Shown: positions 34,108 to 42,976 of the stretch, in pieces
How positions within the stretch are numbered: position 1 is the first letter of the stretch
Layout of the letters: each line of letters opens with the position of its first letter
Assembly: GCA_964346585.1 (NCBI GenBank)
Contig: CAYFVQ010000153.1
Location: 9,258 to 73,257 of the forward strand
Length of the DNA stretch: 64,000 nucleotides
DNA from: SOIA01 sp964346585
GTDB taxonomy: Bacteria; Acidobacteriota; Aminicenantia; Aminicenantales; Aminicenantaceae
Direction: 5' to 3'
Notes under the pieces: model-generated
Seen by the model: only the letters and a program-made list of their open reading frames with translations
The model's database searches: none
What the model was told of the DNA's origin: nothing
Made by a program: the position numbers and the translations under genes

Positions 34108-36856
34108 ACTCAAGAACAGAAAACTCGCATTTTTCTGTCGATTTTGTTTATGCCTGATTTTTGTTCTCTTGCCCCTGGAGTCTGTTTCGCAGTCATTGAA
34201 TTCTCCTCCTCTGATTGCCAGTGTTTCTGTTGTTGTTGACGGTGAATCCTCTGGGGAAGATTTGGAAAGGCTGATTCCTGTAAAGAAAGGAGAGCCCTTT
34301 TCTTTCAAAAGGATAAACTCCAGTATCAAGCAGATTTACAAAACCGGTCTTTTCTCAGAGATTCAGGTGGCCAGAGAAGGGGAACAGGAAGTCCACCTGA
34401 CTTTTTTCCTGAAGAGAAAGCTTGTTGCCAGAAGAATTATCTTTCAGACGAAGGAGAAACTCCCTCAGACAAAACTGAGGAACAACCTTCTAAACTTGCG
34501 GGAGGGCACTTTTTTCTCGGAGCAGAAATTGGAGAAAGCAGTCGAAGAATTAAAGGAGATTCTCGCTCATGAAGGTTTCTTTCATCCGGAGATTGAGACA
34601 TTTACCAAGAAAGATCCGAAAAGCTCTTCCTTTGATGTTTTTTTCAGAATAGTCTCCTTCCAGAAGTACATGATTAAAGAAATCAATTTTACAGGTGAAA
34701 TGGTTATTCCAGAAGAAGAATTGATGAAAGAGATGAAAAGCCAGGAAGGGAAAGAATACGTCCCTTCTCTTCTGGAGGAGGATATCACAAGGATGAAGGA
34801 GCTTTTATATTCGAGGGAATACCAAAGAGCGGAGATCAAGGCCGGAAATGCTACATATGATGAACGAGAGGGAAGCGTTTCGTTATCTTTAAACATCATC
34901 CCCCATGAGAAGATTGAGATTGAAGTGCGAGGGGCCAGAGTTCCATTAGAACTCTTGCGGCCGATTTGGGAAGCTCGAATATTTGAAGAATGGGGATTGG
35001 ATGAAGGGGAGGCCAAGATCCTTGACCACATGAGGAAGAAAGGCTTTCTCTTTGCTTCTGTTACGTCTTCTATCCAAAAGGAAAATAATACTATGCGCGT
35101 GATTCACACTGTCACGCCAAATAGAAAGTATGACATTATTGGAATTTCATACATTGGCTTAGACCATTTCACGCCTTCTCAACTGGAAGCCGAGCTTGCG
35201 GCTGGCAAAGGAGCTTCTTTTCTGAATTGGATGAATGGAGAAAGGTTGTTTGACCTGCCTGAAGAAATTAAATTTCTGTACGAGTCGAGAGGATTCCCGA
35301 ATGCGCAGGTGGATTTTGTTTTTTTGAGGAAGGGAAAAGGAGTTGAAGTTCAGTTCCAGATCCAGGAGGGCAATCAGCAGAAGATTAAAAATATTTCTTT
35401 CAAGGGAGCACAATTGTTTGAGCCCGGAGCTTTGTTTGAGCAAATAAGCAGTTTTGAAAACGGGCCTTTCTTCCCGTTCGACATTCAGAAAGATATTGAA
35501 AAGCTGGAGACTCTCTACTTGAACCAGGGCTTCCGAGAGACAGAAGTTGTAGCCAGAGTGGAAGAGGTAGAGGAGGGCCTTTTTTCCGTTTCCTTCATAA
35601 TAGAAGAGGGAGAGAAGGTCAGGATAGAGAAAATTGTGGTCACTGGAAATGTGGCCACGAATCGGAAGGCCATCTTCCGTGAACTAAGGGTCAAGGAAGG
35701 TGATTTTGCTTATTCTGACAAGATCAGCGAGTCGAAGAGGAGGCTGGAGAGGCTGGGAATTTTCACTTCTGTGAAAATTGAGGAGATTTCTCTTTCTCCG
35801 GGAAGTGAAAATTTGGTCATCAATGTTAGAGAAGGGCAGAGGAATTATGCCGGTTTGGGATTGGGGGTTGAATCAGAGACCAAGCCTCGAGAGTTTGCTG
35901 TATGGAATAGCCCTTTTCGGCTGAGAGGGATCGCGGAAATTATCCGGAGCAATGTCTTTGGTTCGGCGGGCCAAGTCAGCCTTGTCGGACAGCTCAGCCC
36001 CAGAGAAAAACGAGTCGTGCTGACCTGGGAGCAGCCTTATTTCTTCGGCCTTCCCCTGCAGACTTTCTTGAATGCCTGGCTGGAACAGGAAGCTCGTGAA
36101 AGTTTTACCTATGACCGTGAAGGGGTGAGCTTGACGACCATAAAGCCTGTTTCGGAGAAGACGTTGCTTTTGGCCACCTTGCAGTGGGCTGAAACAACTC
36201 TTATTGACCTGCAAGTTGAACCCAATGAGGTTGACCGCCAATTTTACCCATATTCAGTGACCTCGATTTCCGGAAGTTTTATCTGGGATGGAAGGGATGA
36301 CCTCTTCAATCCGGAAAGAGGAACTTTTTTTAGTTTTGTGCTTGAACGAGCTTTTCCTCTTTTAGAAGAAGAATCAAACTATGTTAAGACATTCTTTAAA
36401 TCTCAGCATTTTGTCCCCGTGTTACCTGGATTGACTTTTGACCTGACCTCCCGTTTAGGCCTGGGTGGCGGTAAAGAGGATATCCCCATCCATGAGAGGT
36501 TTTTTGCCGGGGGAAGCAATTCGTTCCGAGGAGCCAGGTTTGATGAGCTGGGACCTGTCGATGAGGAATCGGGAAAACCTGTTGGAGGCGAAGCCTTACT
36601 GCTGTTTAATTTGGAGCTGACTTTTCCTCTTGTTTCGGGAGTCAAGAATTTAAGAGGAGCTGTCTTTTACGATATTGGCAATGTCTTCACAAGAGCAAAT
36701 GATATTTCCTTGGCCTCTCTTGAGAATGCGGCCGGCTTTGGGATCCGGTACAAAACACCTTTCGGCCCAGTGCGGCTGGAACTAGGCTGGAATCTGGATG
36801 TCCCTAAAGAGGAGAGAAAAGCTCGGTTCTACATTACGATCGGAAATGTATTCTAA
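34055..36856 (+). CDS. Omp85-family outer-membrane assembly protein with about seven POTRA domains
   Basis: Up to 933 residues. The first ATG (34055) lies 53 bases inside tamB; the ATG at 34082 is an alternative and opens nearer the signal peptide (FCRFCLCLIFVLLPLESVSQ). By eye I count seven POTRA-like units between about residues 50 and 600, with repeated starts such as YMIKEINFTGEMVIPEEELM, KIKNISFKGAQLFEPGALF and VRIEKIVVTGNVATNRKAIF. The beta-barrel follows, with RGIAEIIRSNVFGSAGQ, WDGRDDLFNPERGTFFS, FFAGGSNSFRGARFDELGP and a final strand ending in ITIGNVF, a C-terminal Phe signal. It is either BamA itself or a TamA-like paralogue coupled to TamB. Confidence 0.88.
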   Translation: MMRRDGLALMLRYARDSRLKNRKLAFFCRFCLCLIFVLLPLESVSQSLNSPPLIASVSVVVDGESSGEDLERLIPVKKGEPFSFKRINSSIKQIYKTGLFSEIQVAREGEQEVHLTFFLKRKLVARRIIFQTKEKLPQTKLRNNLLNLREGTFFSEQKLEKAVEELKEILAHEGFFHPEIETFTKKDPKSSSFDVFFRIVSFQKYMIKEINFTGEMVIPEEELMKEMKSQEGKEYVPSLLEEDITRMKELLYSREYQRAEIKAGNATYDEREGSVSLSLNIIPHEKIEIEVRGARVPLELLRPIWEARIFEEWGLDEGEAKILDHMRKKGFLFASVTSSIQKENNTMRVIHTVTPNRKYDIIGISYIGLDHFTPSQLEAELAAGKGASFLNWMNGERLFDLPEEIKFLYESRGFPNAQVDFVFLRKGKGVEVQFQIQEGNQQKIKNISFKGAQLFEPGALFEQISSFENGPFFPFDIQKDIEKLETLYLNQGFRETEVVARVEEVEEGLFSVSFIIEEGEKVRIEKIVVTGNVATNRKAIFRELRVKEGDFAYSDKISESKRRLERLGIFTSVKIEEISLSPGSENLVINVREGQRNYAGLGLGVESETKPREFAVWNSPFRLRGIAEIIRSNVFGSAGQVSLVGQLSPREKRVVLTWEQPYFFGLPLQTFLNAWLEQEARESFTYDREGVSLTTIKPVSEKTLLLATLQWAETTLIDLQVEPNEVDRQFYPYSVTSISGSFIWDGRDDLFNPERGTFFSFVLERAFPLLEEESNYVKTFFKSQHFVPVLPGLTFDLTSRLGLGGGKEDIPIHERFFAGGSNSFRGARFDELGPVDEESGKPVGGEALLLFNLELTFPLVSGVKNLRGAVFYDIGNVFTRANDISLASLENAAGFGIRYKTPFGPVRLELGWNLDVPKEERKARFYITIGNVF

Positions 36857-37524
36857 TGAGTACGCTTAAAATAAAACGTGTGACAGTCCTATTTCTCCTG
36901 TGCGTGTTCATCGGACTTTCCTGGATTTATTCCCATTCAGAGATAATCGACCGAATAGTGGCTGTTGTCAATGAAGAAGTCATCACATTAACAGATGTGC
37001 GGATCGCTGAAGCGTTCGGGCTTTATGCGGAGGAGCTTGAGGAGGAGAGAGGAGATCATCGTTCGCAGATTCTGGAAAGATTGATTGAACAGAAAGTGGT
37101 GATTCAATTATCCAGCGAAGAAGTGTCGATCAAGGGCGAGGAATTGGATGGTTTCCTGATGCAGATAAGGGAGAGGTTGGGAGTCGATGAAGCGGAAAGA
37201 AGGCTTATGCAGTTTGGCCTGGCTCGGGAGGATTTGAGGGAAAGCATCCGGGAAATAATCAGGTATCAAACCATCATATCTCAGATTTTTAGCCGCGTGA
37301 ATCCAGTTAGCTTAAAAGAGATTGAAAATTATTACCAAGAAATTTATGTTCCGGAACAAAAAGAAAAGAAAGCGGAACCTCAGCCAATGATGGAAATTCT
37401 CGATGAGATTGAATCCCGTGTCAAGCAGGAGAAGACTAGAGCCCAGATTGAGGATTGGATAAAAAATTTAAGGGATAAATCAGATATTCAGATTACAAAA
37501 GACGGTTTGCAATCGCCTGTTTAA
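36856..37524 (+). CDS. SurA-N-like periplasmic chaperone without PPIase domain
   Basis: The 222-residue protein begins at the ATG that overlaps the Omp85 stop (TAATG). A signal peptide (VTVLFLLCVFIGLSWIYSHS) precedes a SurA N-terminal domain: IIDRIVAVVNEEVITLTDV, RSQILERLIEQKVVIQLSSE, RLMQFGLAREDLRESIREII. The parvulin domains of E. coli SurA are missing; only a C-terminal helix (RAQIEDWIKNLRDKSDIQI) follows. It likely escorts unfolded outer-membrane proteins to the Omp85 protein encoded just upstream. tamB, omp85 and this gene form one assembly unit. Confidence 0.85.
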   Translation: MSTLKIKRVTVLFLLCVFIGLSWIYSHSEIIDRIVAVVNEEVITLTDVRIAEAFGLYAEELEEERGDHRSQILERLIEQKVVIQLSSEEVSIKGEELDGFLMQIRERLGVDEAERRLMQFGLAREDLRESIREIIRYQTIISQIFSRVNPVSLKEIENYYQEIYVPEQKEKKAEPQPMMEILDEIESRVKQEKTRAQIEDWIKNLRDKSDIQITKDGLQSPV

Positions 37525-37760
37525 CCTGGATTATTCACGAGTCGAGGTTGCTGTAGACTCTGTTGCAAAGAGCGTAGCGAATGTGGCAATTTTTTTTAAA
37601 AGAAAAATGTTGTCAGATTTGCTCGCCCGAAGGGTAAAAGATGCCAGCTTAAAAAAAAATGGGGACTATCCCTTTTAGTCCTTATTTTAAAGAAGATAGG
37701 GACTGTCCCCTTTTTAGAAGAATGAAAAAGGTGTCGGCAGATTTTATGAATAATTCAGGG
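37525..37760. mobile_element. 236-bp element with CCTGGATTATTCA terminal inverted repeats
   Basis: CCTGGATTATTCAC (37525-37538) faces TGAATAATTCAGGG (37747-37760). The interior contains GAGTCGAGGTTGCT, a TCATTGCGAGC-related stretch and a GGGGAC...GATAGGGACTGTCCCC palindrome (37660-37710). It has no open frame, so it is a candidate non-autonomous element. Its right end is just before fabD. Confidence 0.55.
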
Positions 37761-37781
37761 TAGTTTGGTGAAGGAGAAAAA

Positions 37782-38705
37782 ATGAATCGTGTGGCTTTTT
37801 TGTTTCCAGGTCAGGGTTCCCAGTTAGTGGGCATGGGAAAAGATTTTCATGATTCCTCTTCTCAAGCAAAGGAGATTTTTGTCAGGGCTGATGAGGCATT
37901 AGGGTACCAAATATCAACGCTTTGTTTTGAAGGTCCAGAGGATGAGTTGAAATTGACACAGAACACTCAGCCGGCTCTTCTTGCAGTCAGCTATGTGGCG
38001 TACGTTCTCCTCGGCAAAGATGCCAGTATGGCTGCGGGCCACAGCCTGGGTGAGTATTCCGCTCTTGTGGCCGCTGGTTCCCTGGGATTTGAGGACGCTC
38101 TCCGTCTTGTTCACAAAAGAGGAAAGTACATGCAGGAGGCTGTGCCAGTGGGAAAGGGAGCCATGGCTGCGATTTTGGGATCCAGCTTTGAAGATGTGGA
38201 GGGTGCTATAAGCCAAGTAACCGATGGAGTTGTTGAGATTGCGAACTGGAACAGCCGGGAACAGGTAGTCATTGCCGGGCACAAGGAGGCGGTTGAGAAG
38301 GCCTTGACTCTGGTCAATCCCCCCCGTTCTGTGATGTTACCAGTGAGCGCCCCCTTTCACTGCCGCCTTATGAAAAGCGCAGAAGAGAAGCTCTCCCACG
38401 ATCTGAATGAAGTTGAATTCAGAGACCTTGCGTTTCCCGTAGTCACCAATGTGGACGCGAAGGTAATTCACAAGGGAGAAGAAGCCAGAGATGCACTGAA
38501 AAGGCAGGTCACACGGCCTGTTCTCTGGTATAAGTCCATGGAAGTGCTCAACGAAGAACATATCGATGTGTTCGTAGAGTTGGGGTCGGGAAAGGTGTTG
38601 TCCGGGCTGGCGAAGAGGATTAGTCGGAGCTGGGAAGCGTCCCCGACTCTTTTGAATGTAGAGGATCCAGAGACCCTTGAACAGGTCAAGCCGTCACTTG
38701 AATAA
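37782..38705 (+). CDS. fabD: Malonyl-CoA:ACP transacylase
   Basis: This 307-residue protein shows FLFPGQGSQLVGMGKDF at the N terminus, the nucleophile elbow AAGHSLGEYSALVAAG with Ser88, and the catalytic His region VSAPFHCRLM. VTRPVLWYKSME is the conserved C-terminal segment. AAGGAG precedes the ATG. It loads malonate onto acyl carrier protein for fatty acid synthesis. No other fab genes are adjacent; the gene sits next to pgsA, which is convergent three bases away. Confidence 0.95.
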   Translation: MNRVAFLFPGQGSQLVGMGKDFHDSSSQAKEIFVRADEALGYQISTLCFEGPEDELKLTQNTQPALLAVSYVAYVLLGKDASMAAGHSLGEYSALVAAGSLGFEDALRLVHKRGKYMQEAVPVGKGAMAAILGSSFEDVEGAISQVTDGVVEIANWNSREQVVIAGHKEAVEKALTLVNPPRSVMLPVSAPFHCRLMKSAEEKLSHDLNEVEFRDLAFPVVTNVDAKVIHKGEEARDALKRQVTRPVLWYKSMEVLNEEHIDVFVELGSGKVLSGLAKRISRSWEASPTLLNVEDPETLEQVKPSLE

Positions 38706-38708
38706 GGG

Positions 38709-39245
38709 CTATTTGGCGAGGACTTGTCGTCCGAATTTGACATAGTATTCTACGGCAGACGTTACAGCAGTGATAATCACAATCCAGAGCAGGATTTGAG
38801 AGAGGAAATAGAAACTCCCCAGGTATTTCTCTCCCAGTATTAAAAATCCTATCGTGAAGACTTCAAACAGCATTTTGAGTTTGCCAATCCTCGAGGCGGA
38901 GATGATGACACCTTTTGAGGACGCCAGCGCTCTGAATCCAGTGACCGCGATCTCCCGGCCGAGGATGATGATAACCATCCATGCTGAGACAGCCCCCAAT
39001 TCGACAAGGCAGATGAAAGCCGAAGCAATCAGTAACTTATCCGCAATCGGGTCCAAGAGTTGACCCATGGCCGTTATCTGTTTTCTTCTTCTCGCCAGGA
39101 TTCCGTCGAGCGAATCTGTGATGGCAGCCAGCACAAAGATGGCAAAAGCGGCCAATTCTTTTCCTTCGAATCGAGAGAGGAGGAAAACGACCAGTACTGG
39201 GATGAGTACGATTCTCAGTAAAGTGAGGAAGATTGGGAGATTCAT
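38709..39245 (-). CDS. pgsA: CDP-diacylglycerol-glycerol-3-phosphate 3-phosphatidyltransferase
   Basis: The 178-residue membrane protein has the CDP-alcohol phosphatidyltransferase motif: DSLDGILARRRKQITAMGQL, then DPIADK, giving D-x2-D-G-x2-A-R-x8-G-x3-D-x3-D. The N terminus MNLPIFLTLLRIVLIP and four to five hydrophobic helices fit PgsA. It makes phosphatidylglycerol phosphate. The call of PgsA over other CDP-alcohol transferases rests on the start NLPxxLTxxRIxxIP. The gene is convergent with fabD. Confidence 0.9.
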   Translation of the reverse strand: MNLPIFLTLLRIVLIPVLVVFLLSRFEGKELAAFAIFVLAAITDSLDGILARRRKQITAMGQLLDPIADKLLIASAFICLVELGAVSAWMVIIILGREIAVTGFRALASSKGVIISASRIGKLKMLFEVFTIGFLILGEKYLGSFYFLSQILLWIVIITAVTSAVEYYVKFGRQVLAK

Positions 39246-39291
39246 TTTTTAGGAGATATACTACAGCCTTCCCAGGTTGTCAAATCGAAAG

Positions 39292-39401
39292 AAAAAAGGG
39301 GACAGGCTACTTTTTTTTTGGAGAAGAGGGACAGTCCCTATCTTCCCTAACAAAAGGATTGAAAGGGACAGTCCCTGAAAAAAGTAGCCTGTTCCCTTTT
39401 T
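39292..39401. repeat. 110-bp nested palindromic element
   Basis: The outer arms AAAAAAGGGGACAGGCTACT (from 39292) and AGTAGCCTGTTCCCTTTTT (to 39401) are reverse complements with one mismatch. The interior holds AGAGGGACAGTCCCTATCTT and a second AAAGGGACAGTCCCT. It is the same length as the 30352 element. It lies between pgsA and mutS. Confidence 0.85.
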
Positions 39402-39516
39402 GCTTTTTCTTGAAAAAACGGACATCTCAAAGTATAGTTAACCTGGATTATTCATAAGAGCGACCGGCAACAAAAGTTATTTCATCAACATGAACTCCTA
39501 AAAGTGGTCCAGACAA

Positions 39517-42165
39517 ATGACTAAGAAAAATTCCACCACTCCGATGATGCAGCAGTACCAGAAGATTAAGAATAATTATAAGGATGCGCTTCTCTTTTTC
39601 CGGCTAGGGGATTTCTATGAGATGTTTTATCAGGACGCGAAGATCGCGTCATCGGTCCTTGAAATCGCTCTGACATCACGTCAAAAAGTCCCGATGTGTG
39701 GAATTCCTTACCACGCTGCCGAATCCTATTTGACCAAACTTCTCAAGAGGGGATTTAAAGTGGCCATATGCGAGCAGGTGGAGGATGCCAGGAAGGCGAA
39801 AGGAGTTGTTAAAAGAGATGTAGTCAAAGTCTTGACTCCAGGAACCGCAGTCGAATTCGAACTTGAGGAAGCCAAGGAAAACACATACATTGCCAGCCTG
39901 TATTTGGTAGAAAAAGATTGGGGATTGGCTCTGATTGATTTAGCCACGGGACAGATGAAGACCACGCAGAGCCATGCACAGGGAAGAAGACTTCTTGATG
40001 ATGAGCTTTTCAGGATTTCTCCGAAAGAGATCATCTTTCCAGAGGGCGAAGAAAAGAACGTCATTGATGTCCTCTCCCGCAACAGCATGGTATCGGTCTT
40101 GAAAAGTCCTCAGGAAGACTGGATTTTTGATTTTGCACAAGCTAAGAGTGTGCTTGAAGGACATTTCCGGGTGAAGTCTCTGGCGGGATTCGACCTCGAG
40201 GATAAAGACCTTGCTGTGTCAGCAGCCGGGGCTCTTCTGGATTATCTGAAAAGAGTGCGGAAGGATTCCCTTTCTTTAATCCATAAAGTCTCTTATATCC
40301 GGTCCGGCCTCCAGATGGTTCTGGATGTGACATCAATAAAAAACCTAGAGCTTGTGAAAAACTTGAGAGATGGAAGCCAGAAAGATTCTCTTCTCGATAT
40401 CATTGATTTCACAATCACATCAATGGGCGGGAGGCTTATCCGAAGTTGGCTCCTCCAACCGCTCTTCGATTGTTCAGAGATCAATCACAGGCTGGACGCT
40501 GTCTCGGAATTTCTCGATCGCAGCATTGAACGTCAAGAATTAAGGGAGAGTTTTAAAGAGATATTCGATCTCGAACGCCTCACAGGAAAAATCTCCTTGG
40601 CGGTTGCCCATGCCCGGGACCTCGTGTCCTTGAAAAAATCACTTTTGCCTCTTCCCAATGTTCAAAAAATCATCAAGCCGTTTGCCACCCAAACGATCAA
40701 GCATATCCGTAAAGACTGGGATAATGCTGAGGACTTGGTGGGCTTGATCGACAGCGCGATTCTGGATGAACCCGCTCTTTTGTTGACCGAAGGAGGAATC
40801 ATCAAGAATGGCCATAATTCCGAACTGGATGAGTTGAGGAAATTGAGCCATTCCGGAAAGAGCTTCATCTCTCTTCTCGAGAAAAAGGAAAGAGAAAAAA
40901 CTGGCATTTCTTCTCTGAAGATTCGTTACAACAAAGTGTTTGGCTACACCATCGAGGTCACCAAGCCGAATCTGTCTCTTGTTCCTGAGGATTACATCCG
41001 AAAGCAAACATTGGCGAATTCCGAACGGTTCATCACTCCAGAACTCCAGGAATACGAAGAAAAAGTCCTCAACGCTGAAGAGAAGATAGCCGAGCTGGAA
41101 TATAACCTTTTTCTGGACGTGAGAGAAAAAATTTCAAAAGAGACAAGACGGCTTCAGAAGATTGCCTCAAATATTGCCGTCCTGGATGTTCTTTCCTCGT
41201 TTTCTGAGCTGGCGTCGCTGCGAAACTATCATCGTCCACACATCCTCGCAGAGGATAGGATACGAATTGTGGAGGGCCGGCATCCTGTTATCGAAGTCAC
41301 CAACGACGAGCCGTTTATCCCTAATGATACATACCTGGATCGAGAGGAAGACCAGATTCTGATTGTGACTGGACCGAACATGGGAGGGAAATCCACCTAT
41401 CTGAGGCAGGTCGCTCTAATCTGCATTCTGGCTCAGATGGGCTCATTTGTGCCTGCACAAGAGGCTGAAATCGGCGTGGTTGACCGCATTTTTACACGCA
41501 TCGGGGCCATGGATTTCCTGAGCGTAGGTCAATCCACTTTTATGGTGGAGATGCTCGAGACAGCTAAAATTTTGAACAATGCGACAGAGAAAAGCCTGAT
41601 CTTGTTGGATGAAATTGGGAGAGGAACAAGCACTTTTGATGGATTGAGTATCGCCTGGGCTGTGGCTGAACACCTCCATGAAAAAGAAGATATCCGAGCC
41701 AAAACCCTGTTCGCAACCCACTACCATGAGCTGACTGAACTGGCACTGACCTTATCCCGGATCAAAAATTATCACGTGACTGTGAAAGAGAGGAAGGATG
41801 ATATCGTTTTTCTGAGAAAGATTGTTTCTGGCCCTTCAGACCAGAGCTACGGAATCCATGTGGCCAAGCTGGCTGGGATTCCTCGAGCAGTAGTCGATAG
41901 AGCTAAAGAAATCCTTTTCAACCTGGAGAAACAGGAACTGGATGATGCCGGGCGCCCGAGGCTCGCTTATCGTTCTTCGAAAGAAAGGGATAGAGCCCAG
42001 ATGCTTCTGTTCAAAGAAGATAGAGAGCAAGAATTGCTCAAGGACATAAAAGAGGAAATTGATAAGTGTCATATATCCGAATTGACACCGTTGGACGCCT
42101 TGAACTTACTCAGCCAGCTTAAAAAGAAGCTCAAAGACAAAGGGGAAGAAGACGAGAAAAACTGA
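39517..42165 (+). CDS. mutS: DNA mismatch repair protein MutS
   Basis: The 882-residue protein has all MutS parts: the mismatch-binding FRLGDFYEMF (Phe33 and Glu35), connector and lever domains, and the ATPase with Walker A GPNMGGKST (about residues 619-627). RIGAMDFLSVGQSTFMVEML, the Walker B DEIGRGTSTFDG and the FATHYHELTEL loop follow. A short C-terminal tail (LSQLKKKLKDKGEED) may be for dimerisation. It recognises mispairs and starts mismatch repair. mutL is not in the window. A CCTGGATTATTCATAA repeat lies at 39442, just upstream. Confidence 0.97.
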   Translation: MTKKNSTTPMMQQYQKIKNNYKDALLFFRLGDFYEMFYQDAKIASSVLEIALTSRQKVPMCGIPYHAAESYLTKLLKRGFKVAICEQVEDARKAKGVVKRDVVKVLTPGTAVEFELEEAKENTYIASLYLVEKDWGLALIDLATGQMKTTQSHAQGRRLLDDELFRISPKEIIFPEGEEKNVIDVLSRNSMVSVLKSPQEDWIFDFAQAKSVLEGHFRVKSLAGFDLEDKDLAVSAAGALLDYLKRVRKDSLSLIHKVSYIRSGLQMVLDVTSIKNLELVKNLRDGSQKDSLLDIIDFTITSMGGRLIRSWLLQPLFDCSEINHRLDAVSEFLDRSIERQELRESFKEIFDLERLTGKISLAVAHARDLVSLKKSLLPLPNVQKIIKPFATQTIKHIRKDWDNAEDLVGLIDSAILDEPALLLTEGGIIKNGHNSELDELRKLSHSGKSFISLLEKKEREKTGISSLKIRYNKVFGYTIEVTKPNLSLVPEDYIRKQTLANSERFITPELQEYEEKVLNAEEKIAELEYNLFLDVREKISKETRRLQKIASNIAVLDVLSSFSELASLRNYHRPHILAEDRIRIVEGRHPVIEVTNDEPFIPNDTYLDREEDQILIVTGPNMGGKSTYLRQVALICILAQMGSFVPAQEAEIGVVDRIFTRIGAMDFLSVGQSTFMVEMLETAKILNNATEKSLILLDEIGRGTSTFDGLSIAWAVAEHLHEKEDIRAKTLFATHYHELTELALTLSRIKNYHVTVKERKDDIVFLRKIVSGPSDQSYGIHVAKLAGIPRAVVDRAKEILFNLEKQELDDAGRPRLAYRSSKERDRAQMLLFKEDREQELLKDIKEEIDKCHISELTPLDALNLLSQLKKKLKDKGEEDEKN

Positions 42166-42283
42166 AGGATTGAAGATAGAAGAAGCACTTAGACGGACAA
42201 TGACACTGAGCTGACGGCTGTTGGCTGAATTCTAAATAAAGAGTACCTTTGGGGGGCTGTTCAGGGGAATTTCAGAGAAAATG

Positions 42284-42622
42284 TCAGATATTTTCCGGCT
42301 CATCGCTAATCTCTAGATTCTCCTCTTCTTCTCCATTTTCGGCAAAATCCTCGTCTTTGTATCCTGGATTTTCTTCGTACTTAGCTTCTCCTTCCTCTTC
42401 TTTGCGCTTGGCGAGAGCGGTCTCGAATTCATCTTTATCCTCATAGCGCCTGATATAATTCGATGCTGAGTCGCTGTAGCAGAGTTCTAGATAATCATCC
42501 TCGATTTCACAGAATACGGCTTTGCAGTGACCAGTCTGGAGGTCTCCCACCGTTTCTATGACTTCTGCCGCGTTTTTTATGGCATCCAGCGTCAGCCAGC
42601 TTGCGATTTCGATTTCTTCCAT
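42284..42622 (-). CDS. Small acidic protein of unknown function
   Basis: About 112 residues from ATG 42622 (MEEIEIASWLTLDAIKNAAE), preferred over an upstream TTG-type start. The first 70 residues look folded (VGDLQTGHCKAVFCEIEDDY, LELCYSDSASNYIRRYEDKD). The last 40 are a low-complexity acidic tail (EEEGEAKYEENPGYKDEDFA and EEEENLEISDEPENI). I do not recognise it. It is convergent with mutS, with 118 bases between the stops. Confidence 0.5.
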   Translation of the reverse strand: MEEIEIASWLTLDAIKNAAEVIETVGDLQTGHCKAVFCEIEDDYLELCYSDSASNYIRRYEDKDEFETALAKRKEEEGEAKYEENPGYKDEDFAENGEEEENLEISDEPENI

Positions 42623-42976
42623 TGGTTCTCTAAAGAAAAAAATAACAACTTTTAACAAATTGTCAAGTGGGAAAATTGAAAAAAATTTTTTTCTTCCTGG
42701 ATGTGTTCACTGCCTTTGGGGTTAGACCTCGACATGATGTACGTGCTCAGTATTTTTAATAAAAGTGTTACTTAATTACTGAGCATAAACACATGAGAAA
42801 TTATTCAACTAATTCCTGTTAGGACTGTTGCCAAATCTCAAGAATGAAGACTGGCATCTTGAAAGGTTGATAAGGCCTGATTCAATTTTCGTACTGACTC
42901 ATTTCGGGGCCACCCCCTTTATTCTGGTGTCTTGACATGAAAGAGCTTGAATATTTAAATAGAGGAGGAGCGAACA
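42623..42976. other. 354-bp divergent region upstream of clpB
   Basis: An imperfect inverted repeat, CATGATGTACGTGCTCAGTA facing TACTGAGCATAAACACATG, spans about 42733-42795. A weak promoter-like TTGACA (42932) with TTAAAT 17 bases on lies close to the clpB start. No CIRCE element or clear heat-shock sigma site is seen. Confidence 0.4.
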
